Positions 51,944 through 59,684 of a DNA stretch of 64,000 bases are shown piece after piece. This stretch comes from GCA-2746365 sp963711255 (GTDB lineage Bacteria > Pseudomonadota > Gammaproteobacteria > SZUA-229). Location: positions 62,001 through 126,000 of the forward strand of contig CAVQDO010000035.1 of NCBI GenBank assembly GCA_963711255.1, written 5' to 3'. The notes under the pieces were generated by a model, which ran no database searches, was not told where the DNA came from, and worked only from the letters and a program-made list of their open reading frames with translations. Positions within the stretch are counted from its first letter, which is position 1, and each line of letters starts with the position of its first letter. The translations under genes were made by a program, and so were the position numbers.

Positions 51944-52888
51944 ATGCCTGGAGAAACGCTTAAGCAGGATGTGCAAGAGTTTTTAAGCTATTTGCAGTCA
52001 GAGCGGCGTTACTCAGAACATACTGTTTTAGCCTATCACCGGGATATAAATCATTTTATACAGTGTAATCATCTGGAGCAGGATCAGCTGATTAACTGGG
52101 ATGATATTAAACAGGCCGCCATCAGGCAAAATGTTGCTGCTTTACACAGGCGGGGTCTTTCCGGAAAAAGTCTGCAACGTTGGTTATCATCGATTCGCAG
52201 CCTGTATCGTTATTTATGCCGGCATAAGCGGGCAACTCAAAATCCCGCTATTGGTGTACCGGCGCCCAAATCCGCTAAACGACTTCCTAAAACGCTCAAT
52301 GTTGATGAAATAAATCGGTTGCTGGAAAGTAAAGCTGTAGTGCCCGGTGAGAAGAATAAACAAACGCACAAGAATGAAGCAATAACACTCAGGGATACGG
52401 CAGTAATGGAGCTGATGTATGCCTGTGGCCTGCGTTTGTCAGAAATAAGCGGGCTTGATTTGCAGGATATTGACTGGCAGCAGCAAACAGTAACGGTTAC
52501 CGGTAAAGGTCAGAAGCAGCGCCGTATACCATTCGGCTCAAAAGCGATGGCGGCTCTTAATGGCTGGTTAAAGCACCGTATTGTCATTGCGCAGGAGAAT
52601 GAGACCGCAGTATTTGTCAGCAGCCGCGGTAGCCGTTTAAGCAATAGCAGTATTCAGAAACGGTTGAAAAAAATGGCATTAACCCAGGGCCTGAATACTA
52701 ATGTATATCCGCATATGCTGCGGCATTCATTTGCTTCACATATCCTGGAGTCATCGAAAGATCTTCGCGCAGTGCAGGAATTACTGGGACACGCAAACTT
52801 GACGACCACACAGATTTATACCCACCTGGATTTCCAGCACCTTGCCGGTGTTTACGATGATGCGCATCCTCGCGCCAGGAAAAAGTAG
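51944..52888 (+). CDS. xerC: Site-specific tyrosine recombinase XerC
   Basis: 314 aa. The N-terminal SAM-like core-binding domain (EFLSYLQSERRYSEHTVLAYHRDINHF) and C-terminal catalytic domain carry the recombinase tetrad: Arg in ACGLRLSEISGLDL, Lys in TGKGQKQRRIPFG, HMLRHSFASHIL, and LGHANLTTTQIYTHLD with the nucleophile Tyr. With XerD it resolves chromosome dimers at dif. It starts 17 bp after the DUF484 gene. Confidence 0.97.
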   Translation: MPGETLKQDVQEFLSYLQSERRYSEHTVLAYHRDINHFIQCNHLEQDQLINWDDIKQAAIRQNVAALHRRGLSGKSLQRWLSSIRSLYRYLCRHKRATQNPAIGVPAPKSAKRLPKTLNVDEINRLLESKAVVPGEKNKQTHKNEAITLRDTAVMELMYACGLRLSEISGLDLQDIDWQQQTVTVTGKGQKQRRIPFGSKAMAALNGWLKHRIVIAQENETAVFVSSRGSRLSNSSIQKRLKKMALTQGLNTNVYPHMLRHSFASHILESSKDLRAVQELLGHANLTTTQIYTHLDFQHLAGVYDDAHPRARKK

Positions 52889-53007
52889 CCCAGCAAAAAC
52901 TCGATATTATAGACAGTAAATGAGCATGGTTTTTTGCATGTGTTCAGTGGTTTATAATGGCACAAATATTTACCCTTATAGCTACCTAAATAAAGCTGAG
53001 ATTCAAA

Positions 53008-53781
53008 ATGTTAATTACACTATCACCATCAAAAGGCCAGGATTTTGAAGAGGCCAGTCTTTCTAGCAAATATACCAAACCAGCCGACCTGAAAGATTCA
53101 GAGTTACTGATTAAGGAATTGCGAAAAGTTAAAAGTGAGCAATTACAGGAAATGATGACGATTAGCGAGAACATTGCAAAGCTTAATGTCGACCGTATTA
53201 AAAAATTTAAAACACCGTTTACCAGGAAAAATGCCAAACAGGCAATTTTTGCATTCAAAGGGGATGTTTATGGCGGACTCGATCTCGAGTCATTCAATGA
53301 AGATGATTATGCCTATGCACAGGACCACTTAAGAATTCTTTCCGGGCTTTACGGCTGCTTACGGCCGCTGGATTTAATTCAGCCTTACCGGCTGGAAATG
53401 AAAACCAGATTAAAAAATGAACGCGGCGATAATCTTTACCAGTTCTGGGGTGACCGAATTACCAACAGCATCAATAAAGAACTTAAAAAACAGCAAGAGC
53501 CGGTGCTGGTCAACCTTGCCTCAAATGAATATTTTAAGTCAGTCAAACCAAAGCAGCTGGAAGGCCGTTTATTGAATATTAATTTCAAGGAAACCAAAGA
53601 CGGTAAAACCCGGGTAGTTGCCATATTTGCCAAGCGTGCTCGCGGCATGATGGCTGATTATATTATTCGCAATCGAATCGAGGATCCGGAAGAGCTGAAG
53701 AAATTTAACCTCGGCGCTTATAAATTCAAAAAGTCGTTATCAGATGAAAAGCAATGGACGTTTGAACGGCCACAGCCGTAA
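53008..53781 (+). CDS. yaaA: Peroxide stress protein YaaA (DUF328)
   Basis: 257 aa, a single-domain YaaA protein. Typical stretches are MLITLSPSKGQDFE at the N-terminus, the central FKGDVYGGLDLESF, DHLRILSGLYGCLRPLDLIQPYRLEM, and VAIFAKRARGMMADYI. In E. coli YaaA lowers free iron under peroxide stress and it binds DNA with a helix-hairpin-helix feature. The gene is a monocistronic unit downstream of xerC. Confidence 0.93.
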   Translation: MLITLSPSKGQDFEEASLSSKYTKPADLKDSELLIKELRKVKSEQLQEMMTISENIAKLNVDRIKKFKTPFTRKNAKQAIFAFKGDVYGGLDLESFNEDDYAYAQDHLRILSGLYGCLRPLDLIQPYRLEMKTRLKNERGDNLYQFWGDRITNSINKELKKQQEPVLVNLASNEYFKSVKPKQLEGRLLNINFKETKDGKTRVVAIFAKRARGMMADYIIRNRIEDPEELKKFNLGAYKFKKSLSDEKQWTFERPQP

Positions 53782-54246
53782 AATATTTTTCATGCAGGCT
53801 GCGGTTATGGGTCCAAAGCTGAAGCCGTACTCTTTAGTAATAATTCATTCTGCATTGATGAGGGTGAAACCAGATAGAAATTCGCGCTTTGAAAAGCGCT
53901 CCTACAGTTTCTATAACACTTGTAGGAGCGGAAAAAATTGTTTGGAACAATTTTTCATGTAAGCCACGAAGTGCTGAAGCATAGGGATATGCTGAATAAT
54001 TCATTCCGCGAATAACGGCCAGAATAAAACCCCTTACCTGCTATAAGTCATCCAACACAACTGGCCGAACCTGGCTGATTCTGGCCGATAACAGTCTCAA
54101 ATAGGATTATTGCTGTTTGATATCTTCTTAAAGTAACCTCAAACAGGTCATGGTATGAGCAATCCTCTCCATAGTGTAAAATTCAGCTTTTACTAATACA
54201 GGTATTGTTAGCCTGTAACTACACTTTCATTTCTGGAGCTTTATAA
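53782..54246. other. Intergenic region between yaaA and hslV
   Basis: 465 bp without a credible gene. It contains a cluster of hairpins at 53884-53957 and, closer to hslV, AT-rich sequence where a promoter should lie. No clear sigma-32 consensus was found by eye. Confidence 0.5.
53884..53957. repeat. REP-like cluster of three inverted repeats
   Basis: GCGCTTT-ga-AAAGCGC (53884-53899), CGCTCCTACA (53897-53906) paired with TGTAGGAGCG (53921-53930), and a third hairpin GAAAAAATTGTT-tgg-AACAATTTTTC (53931-53956). The CTCCTACA/TGTAGGAG core recalls extragenic palindromes common in Pseudomonas and relatives. Confidence 0.75.
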
Positions 54247-54780
54247 GTGGAAACATTTCACGGTACAACCATCGTTACAGTACGTCGCGCAGGAAAAGTG
54301 GTGGTTGGTGGTGATGGCCAGGTGACACTGGGTAATACCATCATGAAGGGTAATGCCACCAAAGTACGAAAAATATACGGCAACAAGGTTATTGTCGGGT
54401 TTGCTGGCGCCACCGCGGATGCATTTACCCTGTTAGAACGATTTGAGGCAATGCTTGAGCGTCATAGCGGTCAGTTAAAACGGGCAGCCGTTGAACTGGC
54501 CAAAGACTGGCGCACCGATCGGGTTCTGCGTAAGCTCGAAGCCATGTTAATTGTGGCTGATGCAGAAGCGACTTTGCTGGTATCGGGAACGGGCGATGTT
54601 ATTGAGGCGTTTGATGATTTAATTGCTATTGGTTCAGGCGGGCCTTATGCACAGTCAGCAGCAAGGGCATTATTTGATTGCACCGAACTGGGAGCCAGGG
54701 ATATTGTTGAAAAAAGCCTGGAAATTGCCGGTGATATTTGTATATACACAAATCAATCACGCACGATCGAAGAAATTTAA
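54247..54780 (+). CDS. hslV: ATP-dependent protease subunit HslV
   Basis: 177 aa. The start is GTG (encoding METFHGTTIV), with the catalytic Thr exposed after removal of a short propeptide, as in homologues that begin with an extra five to six residues. RRAGKVVVGGDGQVTLGNTIMKGNA and GFAGATADAFTLLERF are characteristic. It forms a double-hexamer peptidase with the HslU ATPase. A GGAGC site precedes the start by 8-9 bases. It is the first gene of the hslVU operon. Confidence 0.96.
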   Translation: METFHGTTIVTVRRAGKVVVGGDGQVTLGNTIMKGNATKVRKIYGNKVIVGFAGATADAFTLLERFEAMLERHSGQLKRAAVELAKDWRTDRVLRKLEAMLIVADAEATLLVSGTGDVIEAFDDLIAIGSGGPYAQSAARALFDCTELGARDIVEKSLEIAGDICIYTNQSRTIEEI

Positions 54781-54857
54781 CGATAATAATGTCAAAATGC
54801 CAAATTTTGGCCGCATTTAGAAACAAATTAAGAATTTTATAGAAGGTTTATGTTTTT

Positions 54858-56189
54858 ATGTCTGAAATGACACCTAGAGAAATTGTACAGGAACTGGACA
54901 AACATATAGTTGGCCAGAACGATGCCAAGCGAGCCGTTGCGATAGCGTTACGAAATCGCTGGCGCCGTATGCAGGTGGATGAATCATTACGCAACGAGAT
55001 CACGCCTAAAAATATATTAATGATAGGCCCCACCGGTGTGGGAAAAACCGAAATTGCACGACGCCTGGCAACCATGGCCAATGCCCCTTTTGTTAAGGTT
55101 GAAGCAACAAAGTTCACAGAAGTCGGCTATGTTGGACGTGAAGTTGATTCTATCATACGCGATCTTGTCGACATGTCGATAAAAACCACGCGTGAGCAGG
55201 AAATGGCCAAGGTCCGTCATCTGGCCGAGCAGGCTGCAGAAGAGCGCATACTGGATGCGCTTTTGCCGCCCGCCAGGAATGAGTTTGGTGAGCCGGTTGA
55301 AGACAAAGATAACTCCACGCGACAAAAATTTCGTGAAAAGCTGCGCAACAATGAGCTTGACGATAAAGAAATCGAAATGGAGATCAGCGCCTCAGCGGTG
55401 GGCGTAGAGATCATGGCACCACCGGGAATGGAAGAGATGACCTCGCAGTTGCAGGGTCTGTTTCAAAATATGGGCAGTGACAAAAAGAAAACCAGCAAAA
55501 TGCGTATCTCAAAGGCACGTAAAGTGATTCTTGATGAAGAGGCCGGTAAGTTATTAAAAGAGGATGAGCTTAAAGTAAAGGCCGTTGAAAACGCAGAACA
55601 GAATGGCATCGTCTTTATCGACGAGATTGATAAAGTTACCAAACGCTCAGATAACAGTGGTGGTGGCGACGTATCCCGTGAAGGCGTGCAGCGTGATTTG
55701 TTGCCACTGGTCGAAGGCTGCACAGTAACAACAAAGTATGGCATGGTAAAAACCGACCATATTTTATTTATTGCTTCTGGCGCATTTCATCTCACCAAAC
55801 CCAGTGATTTAATTCCTGAATTACAGGGCCGTTTGCCGATACGCGTTGAATTAACCGCATTGAACGCGGAAGACTTTGAACGTATATTAACCGAGCCGGA
55901 TGCGGCCCTGACCGTACAATATAAAGCACTGATGAAAACGGAAGGGCTGGATATTGATTTTACCGACGATGGTGTGAAACAAATTGCGAAATCTGCGTAT
56001 GATGTTAATGAGAGTGCGGAGAATATTGGTGCAAGACGTTTACATACGGTTATGGAGCGGCTGCTGGAAGATATTTCATTTTCAGCACCGGATAAATCAG
56101 GCCAGTCAATCTCCATTGATGCAGATTATGTGAATGACAGTTTAGCCGAACTGATTCAAGACGAAGATTTAAGCCGATACATATTGTAA
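54858..56189 (+). CDS. hslU: ATP-dependent protease ATPase subunit HslU
   Basis: 443 aa AAA+ unfoldase. Walker A GPTGVGKTEIARRLA (about 57-71) and Walker B GIVFIDEIDKV (about 250) are present, and the I-domain (about 110-240) is normal. The C-terminal ...LIQDEDLSRYIL opens the HslV pore. It unfolds and feeds substrates to HslV. 77 bp after hslV, same operon. Confidence 0.97.
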   Translation: MSEMTPREIVQELDKHIVGQNDAKRAVAIALRNRWRRMQVDESLRNEITPKNILMIGPTGVGKTEIARRLATMANAPFVKVEATKFTEVGYVGREVDSIIRDLVDMSIKTTREQEMAKVRHLAEQAAEERILDALLPPARNEFGEPVEDKDNSTRQKFREKLRNNELDDKEIEMEISASAVGVEIMAPPGMEEMTSQLQGLFQNMGSDKKKTSKMRISKARKVILDEEAGKLLKEDELKVKAVENAEQNGIVFIDEIDKVTKRSDNSGGGDVSREGVQRDLLPLVEGCTVTTKYGMVKTDHILFIASGAFHLTKPSDLIPELQGRLPIRVELTALNAEDFERILTEPDAALTVQYKALMKTEGLDIDFTDDGVKQIAKSAYDVNESAENIGARRLHTVMERLLEDISFSAPDKSGQSISIDADYVNDSLAELIQDEDLSRYIL

Positions 56190-56212
56190 ATAGATACTAA
56201 TAGAGACAGATA

Positions 56213-56572
56213 ATGCCAAAACCAAGCAACATAAACCTACATCAGAAAAGCCGTATCCTGGAAATTGAATATGAAGACGGTTCTGTTTTTCAGTTGCCCT
56301 GTGAGTACCTGCGTGTATATTCGCCATCCGCAGAAGTAACCGGCCATGGCCCGGGGCAGGAAATTCTTCAATTGAATAAAGAAGAAGTCAGCATTGACTC
56401 AATTGAGCCACAGGGTAACTATGCATTGAAATTTACTTTCGATGATAAACACGATACCGGAATTTACACCTGGGACTATCTTTTTGAGCTGGGTAAAGGC
56501 TACGAAGAAAAGTGGCAGGACTATCTTGACCGTTTAAAAGAAGCTGGCCACGAACGCAGAAAATTAGACTAA
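56213..56572 (+). CDS. DUF971 (gamma-butyrobetaine hydroxylase-like N-terminal) protein
   Basis: 119 aa, a small domain. Starts with NLHQKSRILEIEYEDGSVFQLPCEYLRVYSPSAEVTGHG and contains PQGNYALKFTFDDKHDTGIYTWDYLFELG, the signature of DUF971. It is always found between hslU and ubiE in Pseudomonas-type genomes. The domain forms the N-terminus of gamma-butyrobetaine hydroxylase; the free form has no known function. Confidence 0.88.
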   Translation: MPKPSNINLHQKSRILEIEYEDGSVFQLPCEYLRVYSPSAEVTGHGPGQEILQLNKEEVSIDSIEPQGNYALKFTFDDKHDTGIYTWDYLFELGKGYEEKWQDYLDRLKEAGHERRKLD

Positions 56573-56611
56573 TCGTTTAAATAATTTTTATGTTCCTTTG
56601 CGGAAAATAAC

Positions 56612-57358
56612 ATGACAAAGAAAGAAACGCATTTTGGTTATAAAACGGTAGATGAAACCGTTAAGGAAAGTCTGGTCGCGGGAGTGTTTGATTCCGTTGC
56701 CAGTAAATATGACATCATGAATGACGTCATGTCATTTGGCATTCACCGCATCTGGAAAAAAATTGCCATGCAGCACACCGGATTAAAAGCGGGTGACATG
56801 GCATTGGATGTAGCCGGTGGAACCGGCGATCTCACCATGCAAATGTCAAAGCAGGTTGGTCCAACAGGAAAGATTATAATTTCAGATATTAATGGCGCCA
56901 TGCTGGAAGAAGGAAGGAAGCGTCTTCTAGATAAAGGCTATGCCGGAAATATCGATTTTGTTGAAGCCAATGCAGAAGACCTGCCATTTGAAGACAACAC
57001 CTTCAACTGTGTCACCATCGCTTTTGGTTTGAGAAATGTGACTCATCAGGATAAAGCGCTGGAATCGATGTACCGTGTATTAAAACCCGGCGGTCGTTTA
57101 CTGGTGCTGGAGTTTTCCAAACCGGTAATGCCCGGACTGGATAAAGTTTATGATTTTTATTCATTTAATATACTACCTAAAATGGGCAAGTTAATTGCGA
57201 ATGATGAAGAAAGTTATCGCTATCTTGCCGAGTCAATTCGTATGCATCCTGATCAGGAAACACTAAAACAGATGATGAAGCAGGCAGGTTTTGAACGATG
57301 CAGCTACCATAATATGACAGGTGGAATTGTGGCTCTGCATAAGGGCTTTAAGCTATAA
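56612..57358 (+). CDS. ubiE: Ubiquinone/menaquinone biosynthesis C-methyltransferase UbiE
   Basis: 248 aa SAM-dependent methyltransferase. Signatures include FGYKTVDETVKESLVAGVFDSVASKYDIMND at the N-terminus, ALDVAGGTGDLTMQMS (about 68, SAM binding), AFGLRNVTHQ and GGRLLVLEFSKP. It methylates the quinone ring intermediate in ubiquinone (and, if present, menaquinone) synthesis. Followed by ubiJ and ubiB, whose products are needed in the same pathway. Confidence 0.96.
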   Translation: MTKKETHFGYKTVDETVKESLVAGVFDSVASKYDIMNDVMSFGIHRIWKKIAMQHTGLKAGDMALDVAGGTGDLTMQMSKQVGPTGKIIISDINGAMLEEGRKRLLDKGYAGNIDFVEANAEDLPFEDNTFNCVTIAFGLRNVTHQDKALESMYRVLKPGGRLLVLEFSKPVMPGLDKVYDFYSFNILPKMGKLIANDEESYRYLAESIRMHPDQETLKQMMKQAGFERCSYHNMTGGIVALHKGFKL

Positions 57359-57394
57359 ATTGCTGTGCTGTTATTGCCAGTAGTTTTTTAAGCC

Positions 57395-57988
57395 ATGTTA
57401 ATTCTTGAAACCGTTATAAACCGCTACCTGGCACTTGATCCGGAAATGCTGGATAAGCTGGGCCAGTTTTCCGGAAAAGTGATAAAGCTGGAAATAACCG
57501 GAATAAATAAAGTGTTCTTTATATACCCTGGTGATGGAGGCATGCAGGTAACGACGGAGCATGAAGGCCATGTTGATACCGTATTACGAGGGTCTCCTGC
57601 TTCCTTGTTAAAGATGGGACTGGTTTCTAATGCAGCCAGCCTGCTGTTAAAAGGCGAAGTTGAAATAGAAGGTGATACTCGCCTGGGCCACCAGTTTAAA
57701 AATATATTGTCACAAATGGACATCGACTGGTCTGAGCCATTGTCCAGCATGTTTGGCGATGCAGCAGCTTATCAAATTCAACAGACGGGCAGCAGTTTAG
57801 GAGAGTGGAGCAAAAAAACCATAGCTTCTTTTTCAAACAGTGTTAGTGAATACCTGCAGGAAGAAAGTCGGGATGTTGTCACTGAAACGGAACTGGAAAT
57901 ATTTTGTGAAGAAGTAGACAGGTTAAGGAACGATACTGATCGCTTACAGGCCAGAATTAATTTACTGACAAAAAAACAGCAACAATAA
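57395..57988 (+). CDS. ubiJ: Ubiquinone biosynthesis accessory factor UbiJ
   Basis: 197 aa. The N-terminal SCP2-like lipid-binding domain (about 10-115) includes VDTVLRGSPASLLKMGLV and GDTRLGHQFKNILSQMDIDW. A C-terminal helical region (about 140-197) follows. UbiJ binds quinone intermediates and is part of the soluble Ubi complex with UbiK. Located between ubiE and ubiB, as in E. coli. Confidence 0.92.
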   Translation: MLILETVINRYLALDPEMLDKLGQFSGKVIKLEITGINKVFFIYPGDGGMQVTTEHEGHVDTVLRGSPASLLKMGLVSNAASLLLKGEVEIEGDTRLGHQFKNILSQMDIDWSEPLSSMFGDAAAYQIQQTGSSLGEWSKKTIASFSNSVSEYLQEESRDVVTETELEIFCEEVDRLRNDTDRLQARINLLTKKQQQ

Positions 57989-58010
57989 TAACAACTAAAC
58001 CTATAAAACA

Positions 58011-59669
58011 ATGCCAATATTAACACCAGGTCAATTTATTCGAATGCTACGCATTAACTGGGTGTTAATGTTGCATGGCCTTGACGATATTATTTTTACC
58101 ACGCACCTGTTTCGTCCATTTCGTTTTATCATTTATATGTTTCCGTGGAACTGGTTTCGGCGTAAGCGAAAACCTCGCGCTGTACGTATGCGTGAAGCAC
58201 TTGAAGACCTGGGGCCAATTTTTATCAAGTTTGGTCAGATGCTATCAACGCGACGCGACCTGCTTGCTGATGATATCGCTGACGAGTTGCAACTGCTGCA
58301 GGATGCTGTGCCGGCATTTCCCGGTTCCGAGGCAAGAAAAATAGTAGAAAAAGCATTTGGGGTAAGTGTTGATGAACTATTTGAGCGTTTTGATGAGCAG
58401 CCGCTTGCTTCAGCCTCAATAGCGCAGGTGCACGCAGCTGTGCTCAATAGCGGTGAGAATGTTGTAGTAAAAGTTCTGCGCCCGGATATTATGCCGGTTA
58501 TCAAGCGTGATATTTCGCTGTTGTATATCATCGCGGAACTGGCCGCGAAATATTCTAGCCAGTTAAGAAGGCTGCGTCCGGTTGAGGTTATTGCAGAGTA
58601 TGAAAAAACCATTCTGGACGAAATGGACCTGCTGCGCGAAGCGGCTAATGCAAGCCAGCTGCGCAGAAACTTCGAAGGCTCGAATGATTTATACGTGCCG
58701 GAAATTTACTGGGATTATGTGCGCAAAAATGTTCTGGTTATGGAAAGGATATATGGTACACCTATACGGGATATAGCTGCACTCAAAGCTCAGAACACGG
58801 ATTTAAAACGGCTGGCAGCAATGGGTGTAGAAATATTTTTCACCCAGGTGTTCAGCCATAATTTTTTCCACGCAGATATGCATCCGGGCAATATTTTTGT
58901 TGATACAGAAAAACCGGATCATCCAAAATATATTGCTGTAGATTTCGGCATCATGGGTACATTGAGTCAAACCGATAAACGTTACCTGGCAGAAAATTTC
59001 CTGGCATTTTTTCAGCGTGACTATTACAAGGTGGCAAAGCTTCACGTCGAGTCTGGCTGGGTGCCATCACATACACGAATTGATGAGTTCGAATCAGCGA
59101 TCCGCAGTGTCTGTGAGCCGATATTTGAAAAACCGTTGAAAGAAATATCGTTTGGTCAGTTATTATTGCGCCTGTTTCAGACCGCCAGGCGGTTTAATAT
59201 GGAAGTCCAGCCGCAACTGGTTTTATTACAGAAAACGTTATTGAATATTGAAGGCCTGGGCAGACAGTTATATCCCGAGCTTGATTTATGGAAAACGGCA
59301 AAACCTTTTCTTGAGCGCTGGATGGAAGAGCAGGTTGGCGTTAAAGCATTGCTGCGAAATATTAAGGATGACCTGCCTTACCTGGTTGAAAAAATGCCTG
59401 AGATGCCCGGCCTGATTTATAAAAGCCTGAAAGCTTATTCTGATGGTGAGTATCATCTGAAGCAGGTAAAAGAAATTCACAAGATACGCGAAGAAATTAA
59501 AGAGAATAACCAGCGAAGTTTAGTTGTGATAACAGGATCCAGCCTGCTGCTTGCTGCTTCGATTGTGTATTCACTATCAGGTGCTGAGCAGGTGTTTGGT
59601 GCGCCATTGCTGTCATGGATAAGTGGTGTCAGCGGCCTGCTGCTTATACTCTACGGGCTTAAAAAATAA
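58011..59669 (+). CDS. ubiB: Ubiquinone biosynthesis regulatory kinase-like protein UbiB
   Basis: 552 aa, ABC1/ADCK atypical kinase. The KxGQ-type motif FIKFGQMLSTRRDLL (about 72), VVKVLRPDIMPVIKRDIS, the catalytic-loop NFFHADMHPGNIFVD (about 285) and AVDFGIMG (metal-binding Asp) are visible. Two C-terminal membrane helices (about 502-522 and 528-548) anchor it. It supports ubiquinone synthesis with an ATPase activity. The start lies 22 bp after ubiJ; the next gene follows after 15 bp. Confidence 0.96.
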   Translation: MPILTPGQFIRMLRINWVLMLHGLDDIIFTTHLFRPFRFIIYMFPWNWFRRKRKPRAVRMREALEDLGPIFIKFGQMLSTRRDLLADDIADELQLLQDAVPAFPGSEARKIVEKAFGVSVDELFERFDEQPLASASIAQVHAAVLNSGENVVVKVLRPDIMPVIKRDISLLYIIAELAAKYSSQLRRLRPVEVIAEYEKTILDEMDLLREAANASQLRRNFEGSNDLYVPEIYWDYVRKNVLVMERIYGTPIRDIAALKAQNTDLKRLAAMGVEIFFTQVFSHNFFHADMHPGNIFVDTEKPDHPKYIAVDFGIMGTLSQTDKRYLAENFLAFFQRDYYKVAKLHVESGWVPSHTRIDEFESAIRSVCEPIFEKPLKEISFGQLLLRLFQTARRFNMEVQPQLVLLQKTLLNIEGLGRQLYPELDLWKTAKPFLERWMEEQVGVKALLRNIKDDLPYLVEKMPEMPGLIYKSLKAYSDGEYHLKQVKEIHKIREEIKENNQRSLVVITGSSLLLAASIVYSLSGAEQVFGAPLLSWISGVSGLLLILYGLKK

Positions 59670-59684
59670 TCAGGGAAGATTATA

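Noticed and set aside
54110..54246. Sigma-32 heat-shock promoter for hslV
   Set aside because: No pair of CTTGAAA and CCCCAT-like boxes at a suitable distance was found by eye.
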